51,946 nucleotides of DNA, from positions 1-51,946 of the forward strand of contig MSHJ01000004.1 of assembly GCA_001941065.1 (NCBI GenBank), written 5' to 3'. Source of the stretch: Alistipes sp. Zagget8. Lineage in GTDB: Bacteria > Bacteroidota > Bacteroidia > Bacteroidales > Rikenellaceae. Positions 28,594 through 36,510 of the stretch are shown here, piece after piece (position 1 is the first letter of the stretch; each line of letters starts with the position of its first letter). Position numbers and translations under genes: made by a program. The notes beneath the pieces were generated by a model that had not been told where the DNA came from, ran no database searches, and saw only the letters and a program-made list of their open reading frames with translations.

Positions 28594-29670
28594 ATGTCCC
28601 GCCGAAAAACAAAACGTGTTATGCTCATATTGCTCGGAATCGTCTGTCTGCTGGCCGCTGCGGTCACGCTGTTCATCAACCAGCCCTCGTTCGGGCGACT
28701 GCCCCGCGGTGAGCGGCTGGCGCGGATCGAACGCTCGCCCAACTACCGCGACGGACAGTTCCGCAACCGCGAGCGCACCCCGCAGATCACCTCGGAGCGC
28801 AGCCGCGTGCGGACCCTGCTGGGATTTCTGTTCCGCTCGACGGAGAACCTGCGCCCTGCGGCCCCCGTGACGGCTGTCAAAACCGATTTGCAGGCGCTCG
28901 ATCCCGGGCAGGACCGGCTGGTCTGGTTCGGGCACTCCTCCTACCTGATTCTTTCGGGCGGACGGCGGATTCTCGTCGATCCGGTTTTCCGGAGCGCGGC
29001 TCCGCTGGGGTTTCTGAATAAGGCTTTTCCCGGCAGCGATCTCTACCGCCCGGAGGATATGCCCGCGGTCGATGTGCTCGTCATCAGCCACGACCATTGG
29101 GACCACCTCGACTACCGTACGGTCCGCGAGTTGAAGGACCGCATCGGAACGGTCATCTGCCCGCTGGGTGTCGGCGAGCATTTCGAACGCTGGGGATTCG
29201 CCCCGGACCGGATCGTCGAACTGGACTGGGACGAGGATGCGAGCCCCGTGGAGGGTTTCCGGATCTTCTGCCTGACGTCGCGCCATTTCTCGGGCCGGGG
29301 GCTGAATCCCAATAAGTCGCTGTGGGCCTCCTACCTGCTGGAAACCCCATCGCAAACGATCTACATCGGGGGCGACGGCGGTTACGGCAGTCATTTCGCG
29401 CAGATCGGAGAGCGGTTCCCGGAGATCGACCTGGCGATCCTCGAAAACGGACAGTACAATGCCGACTGGCGCTATATACATACGTTACCCGACCAGCTTC
29501 CGCAAGCCGCCGCCGACCTGCGGGCCCGGAAGGTGCTGACGGTCCACCATTCGAAATACGCCCTGGCGCGGCATCCGTGGGACGAGCCGCTGAAGACCGC
29601 TGCGGCGATGGCCGCCCACGAGCCGCCCACGGTTTTGCGGCCCGTTATCGGGGAGGTCGTCGAACTCTGA
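28594..29670 (+). CDS. membrane-anchored metallo-beta-lactamase-fold hydrolase (NAPE-PLD/UlaG-like)
   Basis: 358 residues. An N-terminal helix (VMLILLGIVCLLAAAVTLFI) anchors it. The metal site is clear: LVISHDHWDHLDYRTV carries the HxHxDH motif, with further His in LTSRHFSGRGL, Asp in IGGDGGYGSHF, and a terminal His in VLTVHHSKYAL. The LVWFGHSSYLI and RILVDPVF segments fit the L-ascorbate lactonase / N-acyl phosphatidylethanolamine phospholipase D-like group. The substrate is not evident; a periplasmic lipid or lactone is a guess. It stands alone and converges with the DUF2023 gene. Confidence 0.87.
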   Translation: MSRRKTKRVMLILLGIVCLLAAAVTLFINQPSFGRLPRGERLARIERSPNYRDGQFRNRERTPQITSERSRVRTLLGFLFRSTENLRPAAPVTAVKTDLQALDPGQDRLVWFGHSSYLILSGGRRILVDPVFRSAAPLGFLNKAFPGSDLYRPEDMPAVDVLVISHDHWDHLDYRTVRELKDRIGTVICPLGVGEHFERWGFAPDRIVELDWDEDASPVEGFRIFCLTSRHFSGRGLNPNKSLWASYLLETPSQTIYIGGDGGYGSHFAQIGERFPEIDLAILENGQYNADWRYIHTLPDQLPQAAADLRARKVLTVHHSKYALARHPWDEPLKTAAAMAAHEPPTVLRPVIGEVVEL

Positions 29671-29672
29671 AC

Positions 29673-29705
29673 GAATGCGCCGCCGGAATTTCCGGCGGCG
29701 CATTC
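29673..29705. terminator. hairpin terminator between converging genes
   Basis: GAATGCGCCGCCGGAA (29673-29688) is fully complementary to TTCCGGCGGCGCATTC (29690-29705). It has no long T tail but lies exactly between the stop codons of the metallo-hydrolase and DUF2023 genes. Confidence 0.65.
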
Positions 29706-29707
29706 CG

Positions 29708-30064
29708 TCATGCCAGCAGGCGTTTGCGTTTGCAGAAGCGTTCGCACTGCCGGGTGATGTCGTATCCCAGCATGGCGCCGAGCATGAAATCCTCCTCGGG
29801 CGTAAGCTCGTTGAGCGGCTTGTGGACGAAGGTTCGCACCGCATTCAGGCACAGCCGGTTGCCGAAGTAAAGATTGACCTTGCTGTCGGTGACGGGCTGG
29901 GTGAGGTGTTCGATCCCCAGCCGGTCGAGCCGTTCGCAGACCAGCACGGCGCACGTGCGGCACATCGTGCACAGCACCAGACTGCGCACTCCCTTCTGAA
30001 ACTCGTAGATGTGGTGCATGAAGAGTTTCATCGAACCGTAGCGGCTGAAATCCTCGGCGCTCAT
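29708..30064 (-). CDS. DUF2023 family protein, flavodoxin partner
   Basis: 118 residues from ATG 30064 (MSAEDFSRYGSMKLFMHHIYEFQKG), two bases after the flavodoxin stop. The pattern MHHIYEFQKGVRSLVLCTM, ERLDRLGIEHLTQPV, NLYFGN and LTPEEDFMLGAMLGYDITRQCERF identifies DUF2023, which in anaerobes accompanies flavodoxin genes. Two closely placed Cys pairs (CTMCRTC and a later CERFC) might bind metal. The function is not known; context points to flavodoxin use or maturation. Confidence 0.85.
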   Translation of the reverse strand: MSAEDFSRYGSMKLFMHHIYEFQKGVRSLVLCTMCRTCAVLVCERLDRLGIEHLTQPVTDSKVNLYFGNRLCLNAVRTFVHKPLNELTPEEDFMLGAMLGYDITRQCERFCKRKRLLA

Positions 30065-30066
30065 CG

Positions 30067-30558
30067 TCAGGCGTTTTTGAGGCTTTCGCACCACGCTGCG
30101 AGGCGGGCGTCGGTTTTGCCCGGGTCGCTCTCGTCGATGGCCAGTCCCACGAATTTGCCGTCGCTGCACACCAGCGAGTCGGTGACGTCGTAGCCTTCGG
30201 GTGCGTAGGCGCCGACGAACGTGCAGCCCGTGCCCTGCAGCCCTTCGTAGATCAGCCCCAAAGCGTCGCAGAAGGTGTCGGGATAGGAGCCGCTGTCGCC
30301 GCAGCCGAACAGGGCGACCTGCTTGCCGGCGAGGTCCTTGGCCTTCAGGGCGTCGAGGAAGGGATACCAGTCGTCCTGCAGTTCGCCGCTGCCCCACGTC
30401 GGGGAGCCCAGCACCAGCAGGTCGTATTTGTTCGCTTCGTCGGCCGAGGTGTCGGCCACGTTGTGTACGTCGGCGGCTTGTACGCCGAGCTGTTTGGCGA
30501 TGTCCTGCGCGACGGCCTCCGTCGTGCCGGTCGTGCTTCCGTAAAAAATTCCAGTCAT
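30067..30558 (-). CDS. fldA: flavodoxin
   Basis: 163 residues from ATG 30558 (MTGIFYGSTTGTTEAVAQ). The FMN phosphate loop GSTTGTTE, the 60s loop SPTWGSGELQDDW and the 90s loop GCGDSGSYPDTF with its aromatic Tyr are the three canonical flavin contacts of a long-chain flavodoxin. It carries electrons in place of ferredoxin under low iron. It is co-transcribed with the DUF2023 gene. An in-frame ATG at 30615 would start in the promoter region: minus-strand TTCCTTTG (about 30594-30587) is a near match to TAnnTTTG. Confidence 0.95.
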   Translation of the reverse strand: MTGIFYGSTTGTTEAVAQDIAKQLGVQAADVHNVADTSADEANKYDLLVLGSPTWGSGELQDDWYPFLDALKAKDLAGKQVALFGCGDSGSYPDTFCDALGLIYEGLQGTGCTFVGAYAPEGYDVTDSLVCSDGKFVGLAIDESDPGKTDARLAAWCESLKNA

Positions 30559-30692
30559 GGTCTTTTCAAAATTTTGGTTTACTGCAAAGGAACGGTTTTC
30601 GCCGCTGCGGGGCAATACCTATTTTTCGGGGTTTTCGATCCGGCCGGATACCTTCATCAGGCGATGCACCAGCCTTGTTTTACGGATTGTTT

Positions 30693-31517
30693 TCAGCGTG
30701 GGAGGATTTTATACATGCACAGCGAACTGAATTTGCGGGTGAATTTCGGGAAGAGGCGGAAGAGGACGCCCAAAACGCCCCAGCGGCCGCGGGCAAAATC
30801 CATGTAGAGCCATTGGCGGACCAGCTTCAGCTGCGGCACCCACTCCTCGACGATGCGTCCGTCGTCGACGCCGCTGCGGATTTCGGCTGCGTTGTTGCGC
30901 AGCGAATCGGGTTTGAGTCCCGTGCCGACCATCTTTGAACCGCAGAAATCGACGCAGACGACTCCGCCCGGAAATCGTTCGGCGAGGCTGTGCAGGATGC
31001 TGCATACCTGCTCCTCGCGGAAATACATCACCACGCCCTCGATCGTGAAGATGAATTCGCCGTCGGGATGCCGCTCCCGCAGGCGGTCCATCCAGTCGGT
31101 TTCGAGGACCGAGCCGCTCAGGTATTCGTCGCCCTTCGGGGGCGGGATCAGCTTTTCCCGGACGGCGATCACCTCGGGCAGGTCCATTTCATAGAACCGG
31201 GCACCGCGGCGGTCGGTGATGCGCTGGTAGCGGGTGTCCAGCCCGCAGCCGACGTTTACGACCACGGGATTCCGCCGGCTGCGGATGAACTCCTGCACTT
31301 TGCCGTCGTAGAGGCTGCTGCGGATGACACAGCCGAGGGCGCTCATCGGCGCCCGGCCGAATTTCGAATAGTCGTAGTCGATGCTTGCGACCAGCCGTTC
31401 GGCCAGCGGGTCGTGCAGGAGCGCCTTTTTCCACCGCTGGCTCTCCCGGGCCCGCATGGCGAGCGGGATGAGCAGCGTCTCGGCCACCACGTTCTGGAAA
31501 TCGATTTTTTCTTTCAT
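30693..31517 (-). CDS. class I SAM-dependent methyltransferase, PPM1/LCMT-TcmP family
   Basis: 274 residues from ATG 31517 (MKEKIDFQNVVAETLLIPLAMRA). The family marks are VVVNVGCGLDTRYQRI (SAM-binding motif I), RFYEMDLPEVIAVRE with the acidic residue of motif II, and FTIEGVVMYFREEQV. This family (leucine carboxyl methyltransferase / polyketide O-methyltransferase TcmP) methylates carboxyl or hydroxyl groups. The tetR gene lies upstream on the same strand, separated by a terminator and a palindrome, so this gene probably has its own TetR-controlled transcript. Substrate unknown. Confidence 0.88.
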   Translation of the reverse strand: MKEKIDFQNVVAETLLIPLAMRARESQRWKKALLHDPLAERLVASIDYDYSKFGRAPMSALGCVIRSSLYDGKVQEFIRSRRNPVVVNVGCGLDTRYQRITDRRGARFYEMDLPEVIAVREKLIPPPKGDEYLSGSVLETDWMDRLRERHPDGEFIFTIEGVVMYFREEQVCSILHSLAERFPGGVVCVDFCGSKMVGTGLKPDSLRNNAAEIRSGVDDGRIVEEWVPQLKLVRQWLYMDFARGRWGVLGVLFRLFPKFTRKFSSLCMYKILPR

Positions 31518-31538
31518 CTTTCTGTTATTTTTAAAAAC

Positions 31539-31559
31539 GAACAATATTCGGAATCGTTC
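31539..31559. promoter_or_regulatory. candidate TetR operator before the methyltransferase gene
   Basis: GAACAAT and ATCGTTC form an imperfect inverted repeat in a 21-bp stretch placed between the tetR terminator and the methyltransferase start. Its size and position suit a TetR dimer. Confidence 0.4.
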
Positions 31560-31593
31560 AAAAAAAGAGAGCTCACAATTTCATGAGCTCTCT
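31560..31593 (-). terminator. terminator overlapping the tetR stop codon
   Basis: Minus-strand AGAGAGCTCA (31593-31584) pairs with TGAGCTCTCT (31575-31566) around an eight-base loop, followed by seven T's. The tetR TGA (31575-31573) lies inside the 3' arm, so a terminating ribosome would disturb the hairpin. Confidence 0.82.
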
Positions 31594-32184
31594 CCAACCG
31601 GTCGTTTCGAACCGTATGTATTCCGCAACGATCTGCGGGGTATCCTTCGGCTTTATCCGATGCATGATGATCTCCTCGAACAGCGTGAACATCCACACCG
31701 TGTGCAGGTGGATGGAGAAATCCGAGACCTCGGCGTTCATCCGGGGATGGCGGCGCTTCATGTTGTCCAGCCACGCCCGGACCAGCGCCGTCGAACGGTC
31801 GGTGTAAGTTTCGCGGTAGTTTTCCAGCGAGGAGCCCTGTGCCCGGAAGAAGAGCAGTTCGAGCGTCGTGCGGTGTCTGCCGAGCAGGGCGACGTATTCA
31901 CCGGTCACCTTTTGCAGGTAGGCTTCCGTGCCGATCGACATCACATCTTCGCCCTGCTGTCCGTGGTGTCCCTGGAGCATCTTTTCGAGCTCGAGGGTCG
32001 CCGGACGGACCACGGCCCGGAAGATGGCGTCCTTGCCGGGGAAATAGTTGTAGATGTTGCTCAGGCAGACGTGTGCCGCATCGGCGATCTCGCGCATGGA
32101 ACTCCCTGCGAAGCCCCGCATGCGGAATATCCGCGCGGCGTGCCGCAGTATCTCGGTCCTTGTCTCCTCCTTGCATCGTTGCAT
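31573..32184 (-). CDS. TetR/AcrR family regulator
   Basis: 203 residues from ATG 32184 (MQRCKEETRTEILRHAARIF). The helix-turn-helix is GFAGSSMREIADAAHVCLSNIYNYFPGKDAIFRAVV (about residues 26-60). A longer in-frame start at 32208 is less likely because minus-strand CAACTTTG (about 32213-32206), a weak -7 motif, would overlap it. It probably regulates itself and the methyltransferase downstream through the palindrome at 31539-31559. The ligand is unknown. Confidence 0.88.
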   Translation of the reverse strand: MQRCKEETRTEILRHAARIFRMRGFAGSSMREIADAAHVCLSNIYNYFPGKDAIFRAVVRPATLELEKMLQGHHGQQGEDVMSIGTEAYLQKVTGEYVALLGRHRTTLELLFFRAQGSSLENYRETYTDRSTALVRAWLDNMKRRHPRMNAEVSDFSIHLHTVWMFTLFEEIIMHRIKPKDTPQIVAEYIRFETTGWRELMKL

Positions 32185-32277
32185 TTTCCGGCTTTTTCGA
32201 TGGTGCAAAGTTGGGGAAAGACCGTTTATGCTGCAATACCGAGATGTGGCTATTTTGCAGGCTCCGGCCCCTCCCGC

Positions 32278-32493
32278 CTATGCCGGGAGGAGGATCGAGA
32301 AGCGGCTGCCCTTGCCGATGCCGCGGCCGAATTCACGCACATAGATTTCCATCGCTTTTTCGCGCTGTACGGCGCCGATGATAATGCGCGATTTCTCGGG
32401 CGAATGGTGGATGGCGTTCGACAGCAGGTTGGTGATGACCCGGGCGATCTTCTCGTTGTCGACGAAGAGTTTCGAAATTTTCTCGGGATAGTC
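32278..32493 (-). pseudogene. remnant of a sensor histidine kinase (HATPase C-terminus)
   Basis: Directly after the response regulator stop, about 71 codons read in one minus-strand frame as a kinase ATPase piece: DNEKIARVITNLLSNAIHHSP is the N-box, VREFGRGI the start of the G1 box, and GKGSRFSILLPA the C-terminal end, stop at 32280-32278. The roughly 50 residues that normally separate G1 from that end (F-box, G2-box) are missing, as is everything N-terminal of the ATPase domain (sensor, HisKA with the phospho-His). No start codon is seen. It is a doubly deleted relic of the partner kinase of the adjacent regulator. Confidence 0.78.
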
Positions 32494-32495
32494 CG

Positions 32496-33830
32496 TTATT
32501 TCACCCCGTAGCTTTCGAGTTTGCGGTAGAGCGTGGCGATGCCGATGCCCAGCAGGCGGGCCGCTTCGGCCTTGTTGCCCGCGGTGTGTTCGAGAACTTT
32601 CAGGATGTGGCGGCGTTCGAGGTCCTCGAGGGCCAGCGAACCGGGGGCGGCGCTGCCGGCCGCCGTGTGGAATTCGGGGGCGAGGCAGTCGACCGTGAGG
32701 CGGTTGCCGTCGGCCATGATCATGCTGCGCTCCACGGCGTTGCGCAGTTCGCGGACGTTGCCCGGCCAGGGATGGCGTTCGAGGGCCGTGATGTAACGCT
32801 CGTCGATGGTGTCGATGCGTTTGCCCATTTTGGCGGCGAACTGCACCGCGAAATGACGGACGTATTCGGGGATGTCGCCCCGCCGTTCGCTGAGCGGCGG
32901 CAGCTGGATGCGGAAGACCGAGAGACGGAAGAAGAGGTCTTCGCGGAAACCGCCGGCGGCGATCTCCCGTTCGAGGTCGCGGTTCGTGGCGGCGATCAGG
33001 CGCACGTCCACCCGTGTGGGGCGGGTCTCGCCGATCTTGATGAATTCCCCGCTTTCGAGCACCCGTAGCAGCTTGGCCTGCAGTTCGGCAGGCATCTCCC
33101 CTATTTCGTCGAGGAACAGCGTGCCTTTGTCGGCCTCCTCGAAAAGTCCTTTTTTGTCCTTGGCGGCTCCCGTGAAGCTACCTGCGCGATGGCCGAAGAG
33201 CTCGCTTTCGAGCAGTTCCTTCGAAAAAGCCGAACAGTTGACCGCGACGAAGGCTTCCCGGGCCCGGGGGCTGGCGTGATGGATAGCCTGGGCGAAGACC
33301 TCCTTGCCGGTGCCCGTCTCGCCCGTGAGCAGCACCGAGGTATCCGTGACGGCGACCTTGCGGGCCAGTTCCACAGCCCGGCGCAGGGCCTCCGAACGGC
33401 CGATGATCCGGTCGAACGAATGCTGTTCGGACAGCGAGTCGTCGATACGCGCCAGCCGCCGCTGCATCCGGGCTTTCTCGACCGCGCGGCTCAGCAGGGG
33501 CAGGATCTTATTGTTGTCGTCGCCCTTGGTGATGTAATCGAAGGCGCCGTTCTTGATGGCCTGCACCCCGTCGGGGATGTTGCCGTAGGCTGTCAGCAGG
33601 ATCACCTCGGCCGACGGAGCGGCCTCCTTGATCTTCGCCACCATGTCGACGCCGTTGCCGTCGGGCAGTTTCACGTCGCACAGCACCACGTCGGGGTCGC
33701 AACGGCGCAGCGCTTTCAGTCCCGAGGCGCAGTCCGCGGCCTCCGTCACGTCGTACCCTTCGAGCGAGATGATCCGGGACAACAGTCCGCGGAGTTGTTG
33801 TTCGTCGTCGATAATCAGAATCTTTGCCAT
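32496..33830 (-). CDS. sigma-54-dependent response regulator, NtrC family
   Basis: 444 residues from ATG 33830 (MAKILIIDDEQQLRGLL). The receiver domain (1-120) has the acidic pair DDE, phospho-Asp in VVLCDVKLPDGNG and Lys in DYITKGDD. The AAA+ domain has Walker A GETGTGKEV, the sigma-54 contact loop as GSFTGA (canonical GAFTGA has Ala), and Walker B GTLFLDEIGE. The Fis-type helix-turn-helix NKAEAARLLGIGIATLYRKLESYG ends the protein. It activates sigma-54 promoters after phosphorylation, but its presumed kinase gene downstream is a fragment, so phosphate would have to come from another kinase. Confidence 0.93.
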   Translation of the reverse strand: MAKILIIDDEQQLRGLLSRIISLEGYDVTEAADCASGLKALRRCDPDVVLCDVKLPDGNGVDMVAKIKEAAPSAEVILLTAYGNIPDGVQAIKNGAFDYITKGDDNNKILPLLSRAVEKARMQRRLARIDDSLSEQHSFDRIIGRSEALRRAVELARKVAVTDTSVLLTGETGTGKEVFAQAIHHASPRAREAFVAVNCSAFSKELLESELFGHRAGSFTGAAKDKKGLFEEADKGTLFLDEIGEMPAELQAKLLRVLESGEFIKIGETRPTRVDVRLIAATNRDLEREIAAGGFREDLFFRLSVFRIQLPPLSERRGDIPEYVRHFAVQFAAKMGKRIDTIDERYITALERHPWPGNVRELRNAVERSMIMADGNRLTVDCLAPEFHTAAGSAAPGSLALEDLERRHILKVLEHTAGNKAEAARLLGIGIATLYRKLESYGVK

Positions 33831-33854
33831 AGTGTTTACGAGTCGTTTCCGGCA

Positions 33855-33862
33855 CAAATATA
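33855..33862 (-). promoter_or_regulatory. promoter of the response regulator gene
   Basis: Minus-strand TATATTTG, 25 bases before ATG 33830, overlapping the extended ORF start at 33857 and so excluding it. Confidence 0.7.
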
Positions 33863-33929
33863 GATTATTTCTTCCGGATCGGGTGCCGGCAGGGATGAAA
33901 AACGCAAAGAAACAGCCGCCTGCAGGGCG

Positions 33930-33962
33930 CCTGCGCCTGCGCGGAGAACGTGCAGGCGCAGG
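33930..33962 (-). terminator. hairpin after the beta-glucosidase gene
   Basis: Minus-strand CCTGCGCCTGC (33962-33952) pairs perfectly with GCAGGCGCAGG (33940-33930). The following sequence is only modestly T-rich (TTTCTTT about 20 bases on), so it may be an mRNA-stabilising end rather than a strong terminator. Confidence 0.5.
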
Positions 33963-33998
33963 TTGCAGCCAGATTGTTTTTTCATCCGTATCGCCTCT

Positions 33999-36221
33999 TT
34001 AGCGTGCCGTGAACGGGATGGGCCGGAGACCTGCGGAACTGCCGCCGATGAAGAGCTCGAACTCCCCGGGATCGGAGACCACCGAGCCGTCGGCCAGGAC
34101 ATATTCCAGGTCGGAGCGCGTGATGTCGAAGGTCACGTTGGCCGATTCGCCCTTTTTGAGGAAAATCTTCCGGAAGCCTTTCAGCTCCTTCACCGGGCGG
34201 GTGATCTGCGCTTTGATGTCGCGCAGGTAGAGCTGCACGACCTCTTCGCCGTCGTAATCGCCCGTGTTGGTGACCTTCACCGTCGCCGTGATGGTATCGT
34301 CGTCGGCCATCCGGTCGCTGCTGAGCACCGGGTCGCCGTATTCGAACGTCGTATAGCTCAGTCCGTAGCCGAACGGATAGAGCGCGTCGACCGGAGCGTC
34401 GATGTAGTGCATCACATAGCGTTGGTTGGGTTCGAACGGGCGTCCCGTGTGTTTGTGGTTGTAGTAGACCGGGATTTGGCCGACGTTGTAGGGGAACGAC
34501 ATGACCAGTTTGCCCGAGGGATTGTATTTGCCGAATAGCACGTCGGCGACGGCGTTTCCGGCCTCGGTGCCCAGGAACCACGTTTCGACGATCGTTTCGA
34601 TGTTCTCCTTCTCCCATGCCAGCGTCAGCGGACGGCCGTTGCTCAGCACCAGGACGATGGGTTTTCCGGTCTTTTTCAGCTCTTTCAGCAACTCTTGCTG
34701 GACGCCGGGCAGCCCCAGCTCCGAGCGGCAGTAGCCCTCGCCGCTCATGGCGGCGCTTTCGCCCAGGCAGGCGATCACCACATCGGCGTTACGCGCCGCG
34801 CGGACGGCTTCGGCGAAGCCGTTCCGGTTGCTGCCCGTGACGTCACAGCCTTTGGCGTGGGTGATCCGCGTGCCGGCTCCGGCGGTCTTTTCGATGCCCC
34901 GGAGGATCGTCACGACCTCTTTCGGGTCGCCTTTGGCCTTCCATTCGCCCAGCATGTCCACCGGACTGTCGGCCAGCGGCCCGACGACGGCGATGGACCG
35001 GGGTTTGCCCAGAGGCAGCACCGACCTGCGGTTTTCGAGCAGTACGATCGATTTGCGGGCCATGTCGCGTGCCGCTTCGCGGTGCGCTGCGGAGAGGGTC
35101 ACGTCCCTCTCCCGCTGTTCGTCGCAGTAACGGTAGGGATCGTCGAAAAGCCCCAGGTCGTATTTCAGCCGGAGGATGCGGCGGACGGCGCGGTCGATCT
35201 CCTTTTCGGAGACCTTGCCCTCCTTCACCAGCTCTTCGAGCGAACTCGCATAGCAGTCGCCCTCCATGTCGATGTCGCACTCGTTCCCGGCGGCCAGCAG
35301 CGCAGCCTGTTTCTTGTCCTCGGCGACACCGTGGGGGATCATTTCGGCCACGGAGCCCCAGTCGGAGACGATGACGCCGTCCCAGCCCCACTCGCCGCGC
35401 AGGATCTGCTTCACGAGGAACCGGTTTCCGGTCGCCGGGACGCCCGACAGTTCGTTGAACGAGTTCATGAAGGTGGCGGCTCCCGCATCCGCGGCGGCTT
35501 TGAACGGAGGCAGGTAGAGTTCGCGCAGCCGCTGGTCGGAGATGTCCACCGTATTGTAGTCGCGGCCCCCTTCGGAGGCTCCGTAACCCGCGAAATGCTT
35601 CGCGCAGGCGAGAATGGTGTTCGCCGCCGCGAGATCGTCGCCCTGGAATCCCCGGACGCGGGCCCGGGCGATGAGCGACCCGAGGTAGGGGTCCTCCCCC
35701 GCTCCCTCCATGACGCGGCCCCAGCGCGGGTCGCGGGCGATGTCTACCATCGGTGCGAAAGTCCACTGCAGGCCCGCTGCCGAGGCTTCGACGGCGGCCA
35801 TCCGGGCCGAGGCTTCGATGGTCTCCATATCCCACGAACAGCTCTCGGCGAGGGGTACGGGCGAAATGGTCTTGTAGCCGTGAATCACGTCCAGCGCGAA
35901 GATCAGGGGAATGCCCAGCCGGGTCTCCTCGACGGCGATTCGCTGGAGTTCGCGGGTCGTCGCGGCGCCCGTGACGTTGAGCACGGTGCCGATCTTGCCT
36001 TCCCGGACGCGCCCTTCGAGCGACGAATATTGTTTCAGGACGCCGGTGGGGTCTTCTGCGCCCGATACCTGGTTCATCTGGCCGATCTTCTCGGCGAGGG
36101 TCATGCGGCTCACGAGCCGGTCGATTTCCTTGTCGTAATTCCGGCCGGGAGCCTTGTCTCCGCCGCAGCCTGCGACCGCCAGACAGCAGCCGAGGCACAG
36201 GATTTTGTAGGGTTTCATCAT
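33999..36221 (-). CDS. bglX: glycoside hydrolase family 3 beta-glucosidase
   Basis: 740 residues. The start MMKPYKILCLGCCLAVAGC is a lipoprotein signal, placing it on the periplasmic or outer membrane side. The GH3 N-domain has GIPLIFALDVIHGYKT, FAPMVDIARDPRWGRVMEGAGEDP, ACAKHFAGYGASEGGRDYN, and the nucleophile Asp in GVIVSDWGSVAEM. The C-terminal alpha/beta sandwich and fibronectin III-like domain follow (YNPSGKLVMSFPYNVGQIP; YPFGYGLSYTTF). It hydrolyses terminal beta-linked glucose or xylose from oligosaccharides. It has no SusCD neighbours here and appears to be a single-gene unit. Confidence 0.95.
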   Translation of the reverse strand: MMKPYKILCLGCCLAVAGCGGDKAPGRNYDKEIDRLVSRMTLAEKIGQMNQVSGAEDPTGVLKQYSSLEGRVREGKIGTVLNVTGAATTRELQRIAVEETRLGIPLIFALDVIHGYKTISPVPLAESCSWDMETIEASARMAAVEASAAGLQWTFAPMVDIARDPRWGRVMEGAGEDPYLGSLIARARVRGFQGDDLAAANTILACAKHFAGYGASEGGRDYNTVDISDQRLRELYLPPFKAAADAGAATFMNSFNELSGVPATGNRFLVKQILRGEWGWDGVIVSDWGSVAEMIPHGVAEDKKQAALLAAGNECDIDMEGDCYASSLEELVKEGKVSEKEIDRAVRRILRLKYDLGLFDDPYRYCDEQRERDVTLSAAHREAARDMARKSIVLLENRRSVLPLGKPRSIAVVGPLADSPVDMLGEWKAKGDPKEVVTILRGIEKTAGAGTRITHAKGCDVTGSNRNGFAEAVRAARNADVVIACLGESAAMSGEGYCRSELGLPGVQQELLKELKKTGKPIVLVLSNGRPLTLAWEKENIETIVETWFLGTEAGNAVADVLFGKYNPSGKLVMSFPYNVGQIPVYYNHKHTGRPFEPNQRYVMHYIDAPVDALYPFGYGLSYTTFEYGDPVLSSDRMADDDTITATVKVTNTGDYDGEEVVQLYLRDIKAQITRPVKELKGFRKIFLKKGESANVTFDITRSDLEYVLADGSVVSDPGEFELFIGGSSAGLRPIPFTAR

Positions 36222-36264
36222 TCGGTATGTGTTGTATTTCGTGTTCCGGGGCAGGCCCGGCTGC

Positions 36265-36272
36265 TAAAGATA
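36265..36272 (-). promoter_or_regulatory. promoter of the beta-glucosidase gene
   Basis: Minus-strand TATCTTTA, a one-base variant of TAnnTTTG, 44 bases before the start at 36221. Confidence 0.5.
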
Positions 36273-36290
36273 CAAAAAATCGCATGGTTA

Positions 36291-36321
36291 TTGGATACAA
36301 CCGCTTTATTTCTTACCTTTG
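36291..36321 (+). promoter_or_regulatory. promoter of the NifU-like / GGGtGRT operon
   Basis: TTG at 36291-36293 and TACCTTTG at 36314-36321, spaced 20 bases. Transcription would start near 36327, leaving a leader of about 185 bases before the ATG at 36511. Confidence 0.7.
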
Positions 36322-36330
36322 TTTCAGGCA

Positions 36331-36413
36331 ATGGTATCTGCCGTTAATCGCCGCCCGTCCGGGATGTGCTGATGATGCCTGCGTGATAGTGGTTCGGACC
36401 ATTAAATGCAGGC
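36331..36413 (+). promoter_or_regulatory. structured 5' leader with short upstream ORF
   Basis: Within the long leader, a 13-codon ORF (36331-36372, MVSAVNRRPSGMC) starts a few bases after the predicted transcript start. It is followed by a two-tier hairpin: GCCTGC (36377-36382) with GCAGGC (36408-36413), and inside it TAGTGGT (36387-36393) with ACCATTA (36398-36404) closed by TCGG. No T tract follows, so any control would be on translation or stability. No known riboswitch is recognised. Confidence 0.4.
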
Positions 36414-36510
36414 GTTATGTCGATAAACACGTAAAATAGCGAATTGGAAGTTGCGAACGGAAAAGTTCGTGACGGAATTTGTGTTGTAATTGTTTCATAC
36501 ATTGAAAAAC

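Noticed and set aside
36227..36439. 70-codon plus-strand ORF over the bglX start and leader
   Set aside because: It begins upstream of the mapped promoter motif and overlaps the leader hairpin; no domain.
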